64,000 bases of DNA from Tubulanus polymorphus (GCF_964204645.1 NC_134028.1:10521001-10585000), one strand, 5' to 3'. Numbered from the stretch's first letter, positions 45,575-57,416 are shown. A program made the numbers and translations. Notes: generated from the letters alone by a model not told the origin.

Positions 45575-47409
45575 CCATTTGGCGAACCATTGGATACAAA
45601 CTATACGTACACATATTGGACAGAGGATAAAAATGATTCAAAGGCTGCCAAAACGGAAGATGTGCTGGTACGTCCATCATGAATGTTCAGAGCTCAATTC
45701 TTCTTAAAACAAGTAGTGTATTGTATATTTTGACTTTTAGGTCGTATGCAATGCATTAGCGAATGGAGATTTCCTTAAATTGATGGTAAAGGAAAGGACT
45801 ATTGCGGTCCGACAGGGTACCTGTTATGGTGAATTTGTTGTTAATGGTAAGTTTATAAAGCTATTTTTGTAGCTTTGCAAAAATATGGTATTGATTTTGA
45901 AATGAAAGTATTTAATCATTTCCTATGAATATTTTGCTAGTTGCTAAGAAAGTTGGGATCCATTCAGAAGATGTGAAAGTATGTCTGGTAGACGAAGAAG
46001 TAGAACTAGAGGATGTTTTTCAGTTCTGCACGATGAATAGTAAACTCGCACTATTAGGCAAGTTGAAAAAGAATTCCATCTATTTGATGGATTATTCATT
46101 AATAATTTAAGTCTTATCGGTCAAAGATGAAAAATGATTGATTAAGAAGTTAATTAATCTCATATTTTCATTGTAGAGTACCAGGATCCCAGTTGCTCTA
46201 TATCCCTGGCTTCAACGAGTGATACGCTGATCATAGAACCTACATGTGAAAATAACCACTCTACATGTGAAACTCTGAAATCTACAGTCTCTACCCTGAA
46301 TTCTAGTAATGCATACACGATTCCCTGGCACAAGATAGCCCAAGGCATCACAAAAATACTAGCTGCCGGGACGATCTTAAAACCAGAAAAAACGACGAGA
46401 AGCCTGGGAGAAAAGATTTTTTAAAAATTGCTGCGCAGCTAGTTGCAAAATATGACAATTCCCTGGCATTTTCCCTCTTCTTAGGAGACCAACTTATTTC
46501 TGACGGACAAGAGAGCATAATAAGGTCATTGGAAAATCATCGTGATAACGAAAACCGTAGTTCTTGTCCTAAACGAAAACGCGAACCACTGGAAAGTCAT
46601 GTTATTGTCGATGAAAAGCGACTAAAACTATCTCATCTCTACAATGATGGAGAAAAAATATCAAATGTCGTAGAACAACTAATAAACCTTATAAAAGCTG
46701 ATATCAAGGTTAACATGCCAACTACAGCTTTGAAATGCAAATGGCCACATTTGTTTTAACTTCCCTATTTTTTGTAATATTGCGAATACATTACACGTGT
46801 TGACTTCAAAAACATGGAAGAAAACGTACTCGCAAGGAGTAGGTCTCTGTATGCGTATCTAAAGAAAACTAATGTCAATGGTATCAATGATTTTGAATTT
46901 GATGGAATTCATTCTGCACTACCTTTACTCGCAATGGCATTCAAAGAAAAGGTAACCAGTGTAATCAGGAAAGTACACGTGATAGCAGAAGACTTTGACG
47001 AAACACTCCCAGCCAATCCATTGATAATCCATCTAAGTAAGTGTATACGAAAAATGAGCTCTGATTTTGAAATTGAATTCAGGATTATGCCTCAGAATCA
47101 TTTTTTTTTTAAATTCCAGCTTTGGGAGATAACACGGTTCAGTACATGTTACGTGTCGACGGTACAGTCATTCTTCAAACGCGAGAATATATGAATGCTC
47201 TTAAAGGCTTATTTGCTTTATACTTCAATCTGAATATTCAATATCCATCTGATGCAATGTGTCAGTTGGAGTTTTTCCATCGGTATGTTGAAAAATTATA
47301 CTTAATTCAATATCTCAATCATCGTTTTCATTCTTGTAGTTTCATGGTAAGGTACAACGCACCAGGAGGCAAGAATAGAGGGAAGGTATTGAAGTTGGCG
47401 AAGGCTTAA

Positions 47410-48699
47410 GCCGAAGCGGAGTGGTTTTCGACCTAAAGAAAAGGATACTCACATAGGCCCTATGGTAGTTTCTGATAAATTTTTACAGTTGAGTATCTAT
47501 CAGTTTTCAGCGTAAAACATGATTGTATGTTTATTCATGTTTGTTTAAATCTTTAATGTAAATAATTTTAGGAGAAATATCCCCATAAAATTGATGTCAC
47601 GCGAACATAAATAGACATTAAACAGAGCACATCGGGTGCCCTCGCTCAGTTAGTTTTGGTGGTACATACCCTCATTTAAGCTCAGCAGAGCGGAGAAACA
47701 AGGTATCAATTTTTTTTAGCCTTAATGAGATGAATGTTGTATCATTGTATTTATTCCAGGCCAGTATCGGCTTCTAAAAACAATTGGCTTCAACACATGG
47801 CCATTAGTTCTCCACATGAAATTCCAAGAATAGTTTCAGATGGTTTGAATCAGTTTTTCATTTGTTGCAAAGTATCAATTTTTGCTTTCATTTAATGTGA
47901 TTTACACATAATTAAAAAACTTGCCATTAAATATCTGAAAGTATTCTTGCTCACGTATTGAAACTTGCACTCTACGAGTCCACGTCTGTGATTTAAGTAA
48001 AGAACCACCCTGTATGATAACAATACTAGTCTGAGGGTCCGGTACCACAGTTGTGAGTTAGAATCAGTTCTTTTTCAATGTATTGACTCTTGAGTCAAAT
48101 TTGACAACCGTGGAACTGGATCCTTGTGAGTGTATAAAATTTCTTTAAGATAATGTTTAGAAACTATTTGTGATGCGTGATTCGTGTTTTATCATACATG
48201 TATTGCATTGATCCATACATGAATTTTGATATTATTAGCAACATTTAAATCTTTTAAATCCGTTTGAATCTCTTGTTTTCAATTATGTAAAATTCATTTC
48301 TCAAATATGCGATATGAAAAAATTCGTGGCCTGATTTGTTACGCACGTAAAAATGCTGGGTACTCAACTTTGATGTTCGATTTTTACGCGTGTGCCAAAA
48401 ACTGGCCACAGGTTTTTTATCTTGCTCTCTCGTTGCATTTTCGCAAAGTTGAGAAATGAATTTTACATAACTGTTTAGAATAAATTTTTGGTTCATATCA
48501 GAAATTCATTAATTGTTTCTCAAAATGATTTTTCATTTCACGACATATGATTCTGTATTTAGATGCGGGAAATACCATTTTTATACTTTCAATAATACCC
48601 CTAGCTTTGGAGGGTGTTACACTGAACAAAATGCACATTTTGCTCGCCCGTATCATCACAGTTTAATGCCCCCAAACTGAATAATTATTTGAAAGTATC
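47410..48699. other. 3' part of the CACTA-like element, no gene recognised
   Basis: No clear coding block. One possible acceptor-plus-frame occurs at 47757-47899 but resembles nothing I know. Confidence 0.4.
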
Positions 48700-49069
48700 A
48701 AACATGGTTTTATTAGAACGGACGATAAAAAGGATTCGATAGAAAAACGGCGACACCCTTAAATGAATGGAATAGACGTACAAAACGGAAGAAATCCCGT
48801 TGGTAACCGGTATTATCCGTATTTGAATTACGGAGAAACACGTTAGAAAATGGAAACTCCCTTTGACAACCGGTCTATCCGTAATTTAATTACCGGAAAA
48901 CATCCTCTAAAAACGGACATCTATCGGTTTAAACGGATTTGTATCATTTGTAAAAGTCCGTTCCTAAACGGACTCTGGAAATACGGGCAGAAAAAAATAA
49001 TTCCGGTTCATCTGCTGCCGGAATTTTTGCCAATTCTCACGTTTTTGACGGGATTTATTTTTTACAGTG
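48700..49069. repeat. Right subterminal repeat region
   Basis: Ten or more ACGGA/TCCGT-type motifs (AGAACGGACG, AAAACGGAAG, ATCCGTATTT, ATTACGGAGA, ATCCGTAATT, AAAACGGACA, AAACGGATTT, GTCCGTTCCT, AAACGGACTC), mirroring the left end. Confidence 0.6.
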
Positions 49070-49389
49070 TAGCACAACTTTTTAAACTGAAAATTTGACC
49101 TCGACTTATACACCGGGTCGACTTGTACACCGGAATATTTTCCTCATCCCAATTCAAGTTATGAGATGATGTGAATTTTATTTATTCTGACATATATTTT
49201 ACTATACAGGTATCAGTTTCTTCATGAAATCTTGTCTTCAGACAGTAGTCTCCAACATCGCAGCAGGACTCAGTGGACTTATATGTATATACCACATTGA
49301 CCTCTGGGCTTTATCATGAAATTTGGTGCCCACATATAAAAACATCGGTGACTTTACACAAATTTCAGTAAGATTGGTTGATGCCTCAG

Positions 49390-50602
49390 ATGAGCTTTTT
49401 AGCTTTCACTTTTCGTCCGTCTGTCCGTATACAAAATCCAGTTATTTTTGGAAGTTTTGAGGACGCTTCAATGTAATGTCTTGATATTTGGGTTACACAT
49501 GTATCTACCCTAGACACATCTTCAGCTCGAAACCTGGCCCTGTCAGAATCAAGATGGCCGACTGGCAGCCATTGTTGTTCGCCAAAATCAGCACTTTTTA
49601 CCCATTTTTGAACTTTTTGAGGGAAATTTTGAAAACGCTTTGATCAATTACCTGACCTTTTTCGTATATATTTGAATCCCCCAAGTGCCCACAGCATAAG
49701 AAAAATAAGGTCGACCGAACTCAAGATGGCCGTCCTATGACCTTTTAAGTGCCCAAATTCAGAGTCCTGTAGCTTCCTACTGGTTTGCCATTTCTCATTG
49801 CAATTTGTGATGCGTATTCTTTGGAAAGGGATGTTTTATACCTGAGACAGGTATTTTTGATCAGCCAATTATGATGCAATTGGCGGCCATCTCGGTGTCA
49901 TCAGTATTCATTGGTAGGTGGAAAAAAAATTTTTCCACATTATATTGATACCTAAGCATATTGTGTTTCCACAATCAATTGGAAAGTTGTAACTCATAAC
50001 GTGTTCTATGATTTTGGTGAGTTTCAAGGTCATTGGTTTTTGTATATGGCCACCGGGGGCGTTAAATAATACAATGACTTATTATTTCTTTATTATATTT
50101 GTAGTGTGCATATTTTGTTACAACAATCGATTGCAAAATTGTAGCTCATGACATCGTCTATGATTGTGGTGAGTTTTAAGGACATTAGTTATTCTATATG
50201 GTCACCAGGGGGCGTTTAATAGTAGAATAACTTAGTATTTCCTTATTACATTGATACCTAGCATATATTTTTGTTACCACAATCAAATGCAAAGTTGTAG
50301 TTCATGGCATGTTCTGTGATTGTGGTGAGTTTCAAGGTCATTGGGTTTTTCATATGGTCATCAGGGGGTGTATGTAGTAGAATAACTTAGTATTTCCACA
50401 TTAAATTGATTACGGGCGGCATATTTTGTTATCACAATCAATTACAAAATTGTAGCTGCTGGCATATTCTATGATTGTGGTGAGTTTCAAGGTCATTGGT
50501 TTTTGTATATGGTCACCAGGTGGCGTTGAATATTGAAATGGTTAGTTTGTTGAGCATTTGAAACCACTTCCCAAGTGGGCATGGTGTCCCTGGACCCCTA
50601 GT
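49390..50602 (+). mobile_element. Complete copy of the ~155-bp-unit repeat family
   Basis: Same order as 25400-26774: CGTCCGTCTGTCCG, CACATGTATCTACCCTAGAC, CAAGATGGCCGACTGGCAGC, GCTTCCTACTGGTTTGCCAT. Four core units follow with CAATC anchors near 49972, 50124, 50280 and 50437 (152-157 bp apart), then CCACTTCCCAAGTGG and the end GTGTCCCTGGACCCCTAGT. No coding sequence. Confidence 0.75.
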
Positions 50603-51233
50603 TTAAAATCCTGGGGGAGAGCCCCCAAACACCCCAGGATGGCATAGCACCTCGCTGCTCACTTCGTTGTTGTAAAAGAAATTCGAAAAGGTGCTCTATT
50701 GAATGAGTGCTACCACTCATCCAAAAAGTAAATAATTCGTACACCTAAATTTTCTCTATTTTCACATACCTACTGAATGAACAGGAAATGAAAAATCTGC
50801 TGTCTGCTTTTGGAAATCTTATATCTCCCTGTGGCATCATCCCATTGGCGCATCTAAGTACAGGTAGTCTTCCTAGCCTAGACATCATGTCGAATAATCA
50901 TTCAATTTGCCTTGTCTCCATGGAAAATACTAATCATTCAGTGACTGGTTGATTGAAAGTTTCCTAGGTCAATATCCAAATTAGTCACTTTTGGGGCCTG
51001 TTCAAAAGTGACGATTTATTCAATTGACAAATTAAGTGTTTTTGACTCTCACATACAATTTACCTCGTTACCTATGTTAATTTCTGTAGCTTATTTCTGT
51101 AGCCTACGACATTTTTACTGAGACATATATCAATCAATCTGTCCACGATAGGTCTTTATGGGTAAATGAAGTGTGGAAATATACGGGAAATCCTGAGGGC
51201 CGAAACGATAATCAATAATAACAGATGACATGG

Positions 51234-51350
51234 TTTTTCCCATCCTCCCTTGCCAGGGCGCTTTTGCCTCCAACTAAAGTAGTCGCCGAGTGAGGCTTCA
51301 GTCGAGTGGCAACAAATGCTGACAAGCGAGGATGGGTTTTCCCAGGGAGT
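51234..51350. repeat. Short inverted repeat related to 29691-30032
   Basis: TTTTCCCATCCTCCCTTGCC on the left and GACAAGCGAGGATGGGTTTT on the right. TTTTCCC stands outside both ends, as at the 29691 repeat. Confidence 0.5.
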
Positions 51351-52181
51351 TCAAAAGGGCATCCTGCTTTTAAAGGGATACGGTGACCAGTCAGAATGTG
51401 CCCGTCATAAGGACCTTCCGATCAACAACGATACGGTTAACAAAAATAGAAGTGATGTCGTTTTTCAGCACTGCAATGAACGAATGACTGATATGAGTGT
51501 GGATGCTGGGGTATATTGTTATATTGGGGTCGATTGTTTATATAACTTAGCAACCTGTCCACGCGTTTGGACTGAGGTAATGTGTCATAATAAATCAATT
51601 ACAGAGTGACGATTTAACCGAGGTAAATCGAATGCGAAATAACAGGACCGGATTAATAGCGACGATTAAAGCAAAATGACGATTTATAAATGATTTAACC
51701 GCAGAAATGTAAAGGAAATAAAGAAGAAATGTGACGATATAGCCAGAATGACGAATTATGCACTGACAATTAAAGCGATGTCAATCAGCTTTAAGTCGTA
51801 CATGTATATATGTAATTACATTATAAATATAGGGCCTTCATATATAAACTAGAGGACCGAAGGTTCTGAGGCTCGAAAAATATCAGAAATTCAAAGGTGT
51901 CCCCCTTTCGAGTTTAGAACATTTATATTCCGTGGTATTATACTGGTACCTTCTGAAACATGGCCATGGCCGCGACTGCACATCAATACTTGGCATTGGG
52001 TTTTTCCGTGTTATACTTATATATACATGTACAACGTAAAGTAAACGGAGATCGAGAAAACACATACACTGAACGCTTTTACGGTTCGCAGCGCTTTTAC
52101 GGCGCTTTTTACAAAATGTGATCTACCGATCTCAGAAAAATTATGTGACCCTAGTCTCGATAACCCTCATCCCCCTAAATC

Positions 52182-52394
52182 TCAACATATTTCCACTGCT
52201 CTCTGGAAGGATGGAGATGAAGAAAACATTTTCATCCCTGTACCGCTGTAGCAGCAGTAACACAGCGCAAGCGCCATGACAGTTCTTCTTCTGTTCAGTA
52301 CGACACGCGCTGTTCTGCACGTGTGGCACGGGACAACGAGAATGCTAACGGCGTTAAAAATCGACATCAGTAGCACCAAAGCTAACCGTACCAT
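52182..52394 (-). CDS. Candidate small secreted-peptide exon (speculative)
   Basis: 70-codon minus-strand frame that starts with a credible signal peptide (MVRLALVLLMSIFNAVSIL) and continues Cys-rich (PCHTC, CYCCY). It lies in a GC-richer patch. A possible donor (CAGCG followed by GTACAG) lies within. I recognise no family and cannot rule out chance. Confidence 0.2.
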   Translation of the reverse strand: MVRLALVLLMSIFNAVSILVVPCHTCRTARVVLNRRRTVMALALCYCCYSGTGMKMFSSSPSFQRAVEIC

Positions 52395-54025
52395 TTTTTC
52401 TCACTACTTGAAATAACCTATGCGCAAAGCCAGAGAAAAATTTGCGATTTTAGAGAGAGATAATTGTAATGCGACACTCATCATCGATTCGACACAGCAG
52501 TTGTACTTGAATACTCGTAGTAAAGCGCGTTCGATTGATGCGCGCGGGCAGTATCTTATCTTCAAACACAAAACTATCGTATTGTTTCCAATAATTAATT
52601 TGTTTACACTCTTCGCGTAAAAGTAACGCGACACATCTGAATTTCTTCTGGACAGCAAAGTAAAATTAGGCGACAATTGGAACTATTTAATTTCGGGCAT
52701 TGAAACATACATACGCTTTAAGCGGCGTGATCAGTACGCACAATAGGGAGCATTTATTGATTGCTAGAAAAGCGATTAAGCGACTCAACTTGTCGAACTG
52801 AACGGTTGATTGTGCGAATAATACTAGTCGCTCCCTACACTACGGCACATACGATCTGTTAAGGCTCTTTTCGAGCCTAATAATCATTCAGTGACTGGTT
52901 GATCGAAATTTTCCTTCCAAGGCCAATATCCAAATTACGTGTAGTCAAATATCCGCTTTAAGTCACATGCATATACACGCACATAAACGCATACGCATAC
53001 ATTTAATATTGATACGAATTAACTATTACCCATATAAACTATGATTTAAGAGCACAATCCGTATAATAGCTGGTTTATCTCTCAAACAGTGGACGACTAC
53101 TACAGTAGAACCACATTCTAACAATCCATTGGGGGGATAAAAAGTTAAGGTATTATCCGATGGTTCGTTCGATCCATTTGATATCATACCCCTGGCGTGA
53201 TGAAACACAAACCAACTGGTTTCTGTTGAGTAGGACTAATTGGAAGCCATTGTGTGTCTAGTACAGATAACCCACAGGCCATGTACTTGAGGGCGCTTCA
53301 TCAACAGAATTTTGCTGATTGACAGATAATAGCATCTGTATTTAGTGAAGCTTGAGACTAATATGACATTGATGGATTAACTTGAGCGTTTTCTTAGTTT
53401 CTATTTCTTACTGACCACATTAACCTCATTAGATTACAGATGTTTATACTTTTTTCAGTTTCAGTTCAAGTGTATGTTCCTAAAAGCTGATACAACTGAT
53501 ACAGATAACACATAAGGATTTACATATACATCGGACAACGGGACTATGCATTTGTCTACGGAATAAGTGAAAATACGAATTATGGAGTACGAATTAGACA
53601 CAGAATTTTAAAGGGAATAACGTTACTGAAAAACGGGACCAATTTATTTTTACTGAATAAACACTTATACGGTTTAACCGGAGACAGATTAATCAAAGTT
53701 GACTGTAGAATAAAAAGAAGTTCACATGTCATGACGCCTACACACAACCAAAATTTTTTCCCATCGACTGGCACACCATCTGGTGAGGTAATAGGTTCAT
53801 CTTTGATGACGTGAGTCGATCCTTCACCTCACGACATTTTCCTTCACGTTATGAGTTTATCCTTCAAGTTACTACATTATATATACTTCATGTTATATGT
53901 AATGCACACCATGACCTAACTTGGCAACAGTTTTCATAACGCAAATGCATCTTGAAACGTGCAATGTCAATTCTAAAGAAATTGTGCCTAAATGAGGCAA
54001 ACTACCGCAGATTTGCTGATCGTTA

Positions 54026-54212
54026 GTAATAGGGGTAATAGGCTTTCAGGCCAAAGGTCGAAGGGTCGAGCTCGTAAAAAAATGAAAATAACAATAATTT
54101 ACAGTTGAATTAGTCGCGCACACTCCTAATTCAACTGTAAATTATTGTTATTTTCATTTTTTACTCACTCGCCCCCTCAACCTTTAACCTGAAAGCCTAT
54201 TACCCCTATTAC
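54026..54212. repeat. 187-bp hairpin at the left edge of the Polinton-like region
   Basis: Arms 54026-54113 and 54126-54212: GTAATAGGGGTAATAGGCTT and its inverse AAGCCTATTACCCCTATTAC at the outer ends, and TAATTTACAGTTGAATTAG with its inverse at the centre. The loop is about 12 bases. The middle of the arms is less well matched. It could be a fold-back element or the left terminal inverted repeat region of the virus-like element. Confidence 0.8.
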
Positions 54213-54213
54213 T

Positions 54214-54458
54214 CTTAAAATATTTATATACATGAATAAAATATATATGAATAACATATAAATTGATAGATTATTCAATATAAAAGTGTGAGTAAAGTGT
54301 GAGCTCTTATAGAATAGATATATAGATATATTTTAAACATTATTTCAATATTTATATTTGTATGAGTTAGATTTTTAAACATTAAAAGTGTTAGTAAAGT
54401 GTGATTGAAATAATTCATATATATATACATGAATAACATATAAATGAATAAAATATAA
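54214..54458. repeat. AT-rich left margin with short direct repeats
   Basis: ATGAATAACATATAAAT-type strings recur at 54247 and 54431-54460, and AAAAGTGTGAGTAAAGTGTG near 54282 recurs as AAAAGTGTTAGTAAAGTGTG near 54384. No coding sequence. It occupies the place where the missing N-terminal half of the polymerase would be expected. Confidence 0.5.
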
Positions 54459-57416
54459 ATGAATAAAATGTGTCAAATCAATTTTAAAAAAAAATTTAGT
54501 ATTAAAATGGAAGCAAATAAGTACTTTTTAGATTTTTATAGATTTCTAGCAAGTTCATTAGATAATTTATCTAAAAGTTTAGTTGATAATGATTTTGTTA
54601 TAACTCGATATTATTATCCAAATGAACAAGATTTTAAATTATTGAGATATAAAGGCGCAATTCCTTATTCATTTTATAAAACACACAATGATTTTAATGT
54701 AACAGAATTATTAAAAGATCAATTTTATGATCAATTAAAAGAGGAGTATGTGAAAGATGAAGTGTTTAATAGAACATTAAATATTTGGAACCATTTTAAG
54801 ATGAAAAATCATGGTGAATTAGTAGATTTATATTTAAATTGAGATGTTATGATATTGGCTGACATATTTGAAAAATTTAGAGAAGTTAATTTGAATCATT
54901 TTAATGTTGATCCTTGTTATTGCTACTCTAGTCCTGGTTTAACCTGGCAATGTGGTTTAAAATACACAAATGTAGAATTAGATTTATTAAAAGAACCAGA
55001 CATGGTTTTATTATTTGAAAAATCAATTAGAGGTGGAATTAGTGGTGTTATGGGAGATAGATATTTTAAAGCAAATGATGAATATAAATTATTATATATT
55101 GACGCCAATAATTTATATGGTTGGGCAATGATGCAACCTCAACCATATAAAAATTTTATACTAACAGAAGTTGAAAATGATGATAAAACTGATTGGGAAA
55201 GCGCAATTGCGAGTTAAAAAGATGAAGCACCAATTGGTTATTTCTTTGTAGTTGATTTAGAATATCCTGAAAATATAAAGTTTAAAACAAGAAACTTACC
55301 TTATTGCCCAGAACATTTAACTGTAGATGATAGTTATTTAAGTGAATACCAGAAGAAAATAAAACCGAAAGATCATGTTTTTACAGAAAAATTAATACTT
55401 ACTCAAAATAATAAATACAATTATATCGTTCATTATAGAATGTTAAAATTTTATCTAAAACAAGGAATGAAATTAAAGAAAGTACATAGATATATTGAAT
55501 TTAATCAATCGAAGTGGTTAGAAAAATATATAGATTTCAATACTCAACAGATAACCATATCAAAAACAGATTTTGAAAAAGATTTCTTCAAATTAATGAA
55601 CAATAGTTTTTATGGTAAAACATGCGAAAATATTAGAAATAGAAATGATATTGAATTAGTAAATAATTCTGAAAGATTAAGACATTTACAATCAAGTCCT
55701 AGACATTTAGGAAATAAAAGATTTGAAGATTATTTAACAGCAGTTTAATTAAAAAGAACGTCAATGAAATTTAATAAACCTATATTCATTGGTTCAACTG
55801 ATTTAGAAGTATCAAAATTATTAATGTATGATTTTTATTATAATGTTTTACAACCACTTTTTGGGGAAAAGCATATTAAAATATTATATTTTGATTCTGT
55901 AACAGCTGACACCCCAATATTATTAAAATGTAATGATAAAATATTAATTAGAAGAATTTCAGAAATAATTCCAAAACAAAATGAATGTTATATTTCATAT
56001 GGTGAAAAAGAATTAATACAAATAAATGGATTAATGGATGTTTGGACAAGAAATGGATGGAAAAAATTAAAGAATATTATTAGACATAAAACAAATAAGA
56101 AAATCTATAGAGTTAGAACTAAATTAGGATTTGTAGATGTTACAGAAGATCATAGTTTAATTAAACGAAATGGCGATGAAATAAAACCAACTGATATAAA
56201 AATTGGAGATGAATTATTACATAAAAGATTTTTCCAAAGAATGAATCATATGTCATTTGATGAAATTATTGATAATATTTATAATATAGAACCTGAAACA
56301 TTTGAAGAAAAAGAATATTTTATCAAAGGATTTTTCATGGGTGATGGTTCAGCAGGTGTGTATAATTATGTTTGGGGTAATAAATATTGTTGGTATTTAT
56401 GCAATCAAGACTTAAAATTATTAGAAAGAATTAAGAAATTCTGTGAAGAAGTTTATCCAAATAAAACATTTAAAATCATGGATGTTATGAAATCATCAGC
56501 AGTTTATAGAATACTTGTAAATAATCCTAAAGATTTTGCTATAAAATATAATGATGAATTCTATATTCATGCAATAGTGAAAAGTAATACTTCAACAAAA
56601 GAAAAGATAGTACCAGATTATGTATTAAATGCAAAAAATAATTTAAGAAAGTGGTTCTTCATTGGATTCTATGCCGCAGATGGCATTAAAAAATTTACAA
56701 AGGATAAAAAGATAACCTTTGCACAGAAAGGAAAAGTTGCTATATCAGGATTAAATATATTATGCAGTTCACTAGGATTTAATATGAATATAGAATTAAT
56801 TAAATCTAAACCAGATTGTTTTAATTTAAGGCATGTAGAAAAAGAATTAACAGAAGAAGTTAAAGATTTATTTGAAATATATAACCCATCAGATTATGTT
56901 TATGATTTATCAACTGAAGATGGTACATATAACTGTGGATTTCCATTAATTGCAAAAAATACTGATGCGTACATACTAAAAATCAAGACAAATGACATAA
57001 CAAAAGACTTGAAAACATTAAAACATCATTTTGATTTTTGCAATTATCCCAAAGATCATGAACTATTTAGCAATGATAATAAAAAGATTCCTGGTAAGTT
57101 TAAAGATGAATTAGGGGGTGATGAAATGATTGAATTTGTTGGGATAAGAAGTAAAATGTATAGTTACAGAACAAAAGATCATGAAGCTAAAAAGTTAAAA
57201 GGAATAACAAAACATGTGGTTGATAAACATATAGATTTTCAAGATTATATAAAGTGTTTATATAACTCAATTGTAATGAAACACAAAATGAATTGTTTAA
57301 GATCAGAAGATCACGAGATGTACATTAATGAAGTTGAAAAAACTAGTTTGAATCCATTTGATGATAAAAGGCATATTTTAGATGATGGTATAAGAACATT
57401 ACCTTATGGCCATTAA
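54459..57416 (+). pseudogene. polB: Protein-primed family B DNA polymerase, N-terminus missing, intein inside
   Basis: One reading frame from 54459 to 57416, interrupted by in-frame stops at 54840-54842 (TGA), 55215-55217 (TAA) and 55746-55748 (TAA), with no frameshift. Blocks in order: a region just before Exo III, the Exo III-like DVMILADIFEKFREV, motif A region LLYIDANNLYGWAMMQPQP, motif B KLMNNSFYGKT, and motif C split by the intein (Y-F-D on the left, T-D on the right). The C-terminal block (FVGIRSKMYSYRTKD; ILDDGIRTLPYGH) is typical of Polinton polymerases. Exo I and Exo II, about 400-500 residues in the family, are absent; a stop lies directly upstream of 54459. The part from 55764 on (550 codons, including the intein) is open. 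Role: replication of the linear element with a protein primer. Inactive as it stands unless the stops are read through. Confidence 0.88.
55896..56960 (+). other. Full-length intein with LAGLIDADG homing endonuclease, in PolB motif C
   Basis: 355 residues without stop. It starts with Ser1 in the splicing block A pattern (SVTADTPILL). Block B is seen as VTEDHSL (T-x-x-H). Block F is YDLSTEDGTYNCG, and it ends at block G with LIAKN; the next residue is Thr (+1 nucleophile). The penultimate residue is Lys, not the usual His. Two dodecapeptide motifs of a LAGLIDADG endonuclease lie at about residues 145 (GFFMGDGSAG) and 260 (GFYAADG), each with the acidic residue. The insertion point, between the first Asp and the Thr of the Y-x-D-T-D motif, is the known pol-c site used by inteins of archaeal and some giant-virus polymerases. 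Role: protein self-splicing and homing into intein-free alleles. Confidence 0.9.

Larger units (their letters stand above)
42300..47409 (+). pseudogene. Broken multi-exon zinc-finger gene of the CACTA-like transposon
   Basis: N-terminal C2H2 fingers (SLKAYCRHYSQHRHLPNI with CPFRGC...HMSRIH; then CPFKSCGNNYKKKSSFSSHL). Next is a helical region from 43340, then the central domain with LLCVLRDNLGSNAIGGFTEN and a WCRYC finger (44020-44110), HVCTPGLPPCLAHDVL, and WTMRMESKHLYLKKFARR (44755). After that come a PB1-like piece (45742-46080) and a C-terminal domain (GDNTVQYMLRVDGTVILQTR; LNIQYPSDAMCQLEF) also seen in SAMD3-like animal proteins. Splice pairs fit at 45671/45741, 45848/45939, 47042/47119 and 47283/47340. 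It is broken by frameshifts (near 42390, 43868, 46415), stops, an inserted TIR element and two tandem duplications. The family is widespread in invertebrate genomes; I do not know its catalytic mechanism. Confidence 0.65.
40967..49069 (+). mobile_element. 8.1-kb CACTA/EnSpm-like DNA transposon
   Basis: Termini CACTGTAAAAAA (40967) and TTTTTTACAGTG (to 49069) are inverted, flanked by TA on both sides. About 350 bp at each end are studded with ACGGA/TCCGT motifs, the arrangement of subterminal repeats in CACTA transposons. Inside is one broken, multi-exon gene (about 42.0-47.4 kb) with zinc fingers and a conserved central domain. I infer the CMC (CACTA) group from the termini and subterminal repeats; the 2-bp target duplication would fit animal members. 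Assignment is moderately sure. Confidence 0.65.
40234..49140. mobile_element. CCGTATTTTCCG-type TIR element, split by the CACTA-like transposon
   Basis: The left end CCGTATTTTCCGGTGTATAA (TA flank at 40232) pairs with GTCGACTTGTACACCGGAATATTTT near 49117-49141. Direct copies of CGACTTATACACCG occur near 40300, 40942 and 49101. The left part runs to 40966 and the right part from 49070; the 8.1-kb element lies between. The right terminus is decayed, so its exact border is uncertain. Confidence 0.6.
50603..54025. other. 3.4 kb without a recognised gene
   Basis: It holds a direct repeat pair (50926-50985 and 52877-52937), a small repeat at 51234-51350, short GACGATT repeats at 51609-51790, and a locally GC-richer island near 52080-52620. 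No exon of a known gene was found. Confidence 0.5.

Noticed and set aside
51316-51609. 97-codon frame as a host gene
   Set aside because: It starts inside a repeat end (51234-51350), has no recognisable domain and no splice support.
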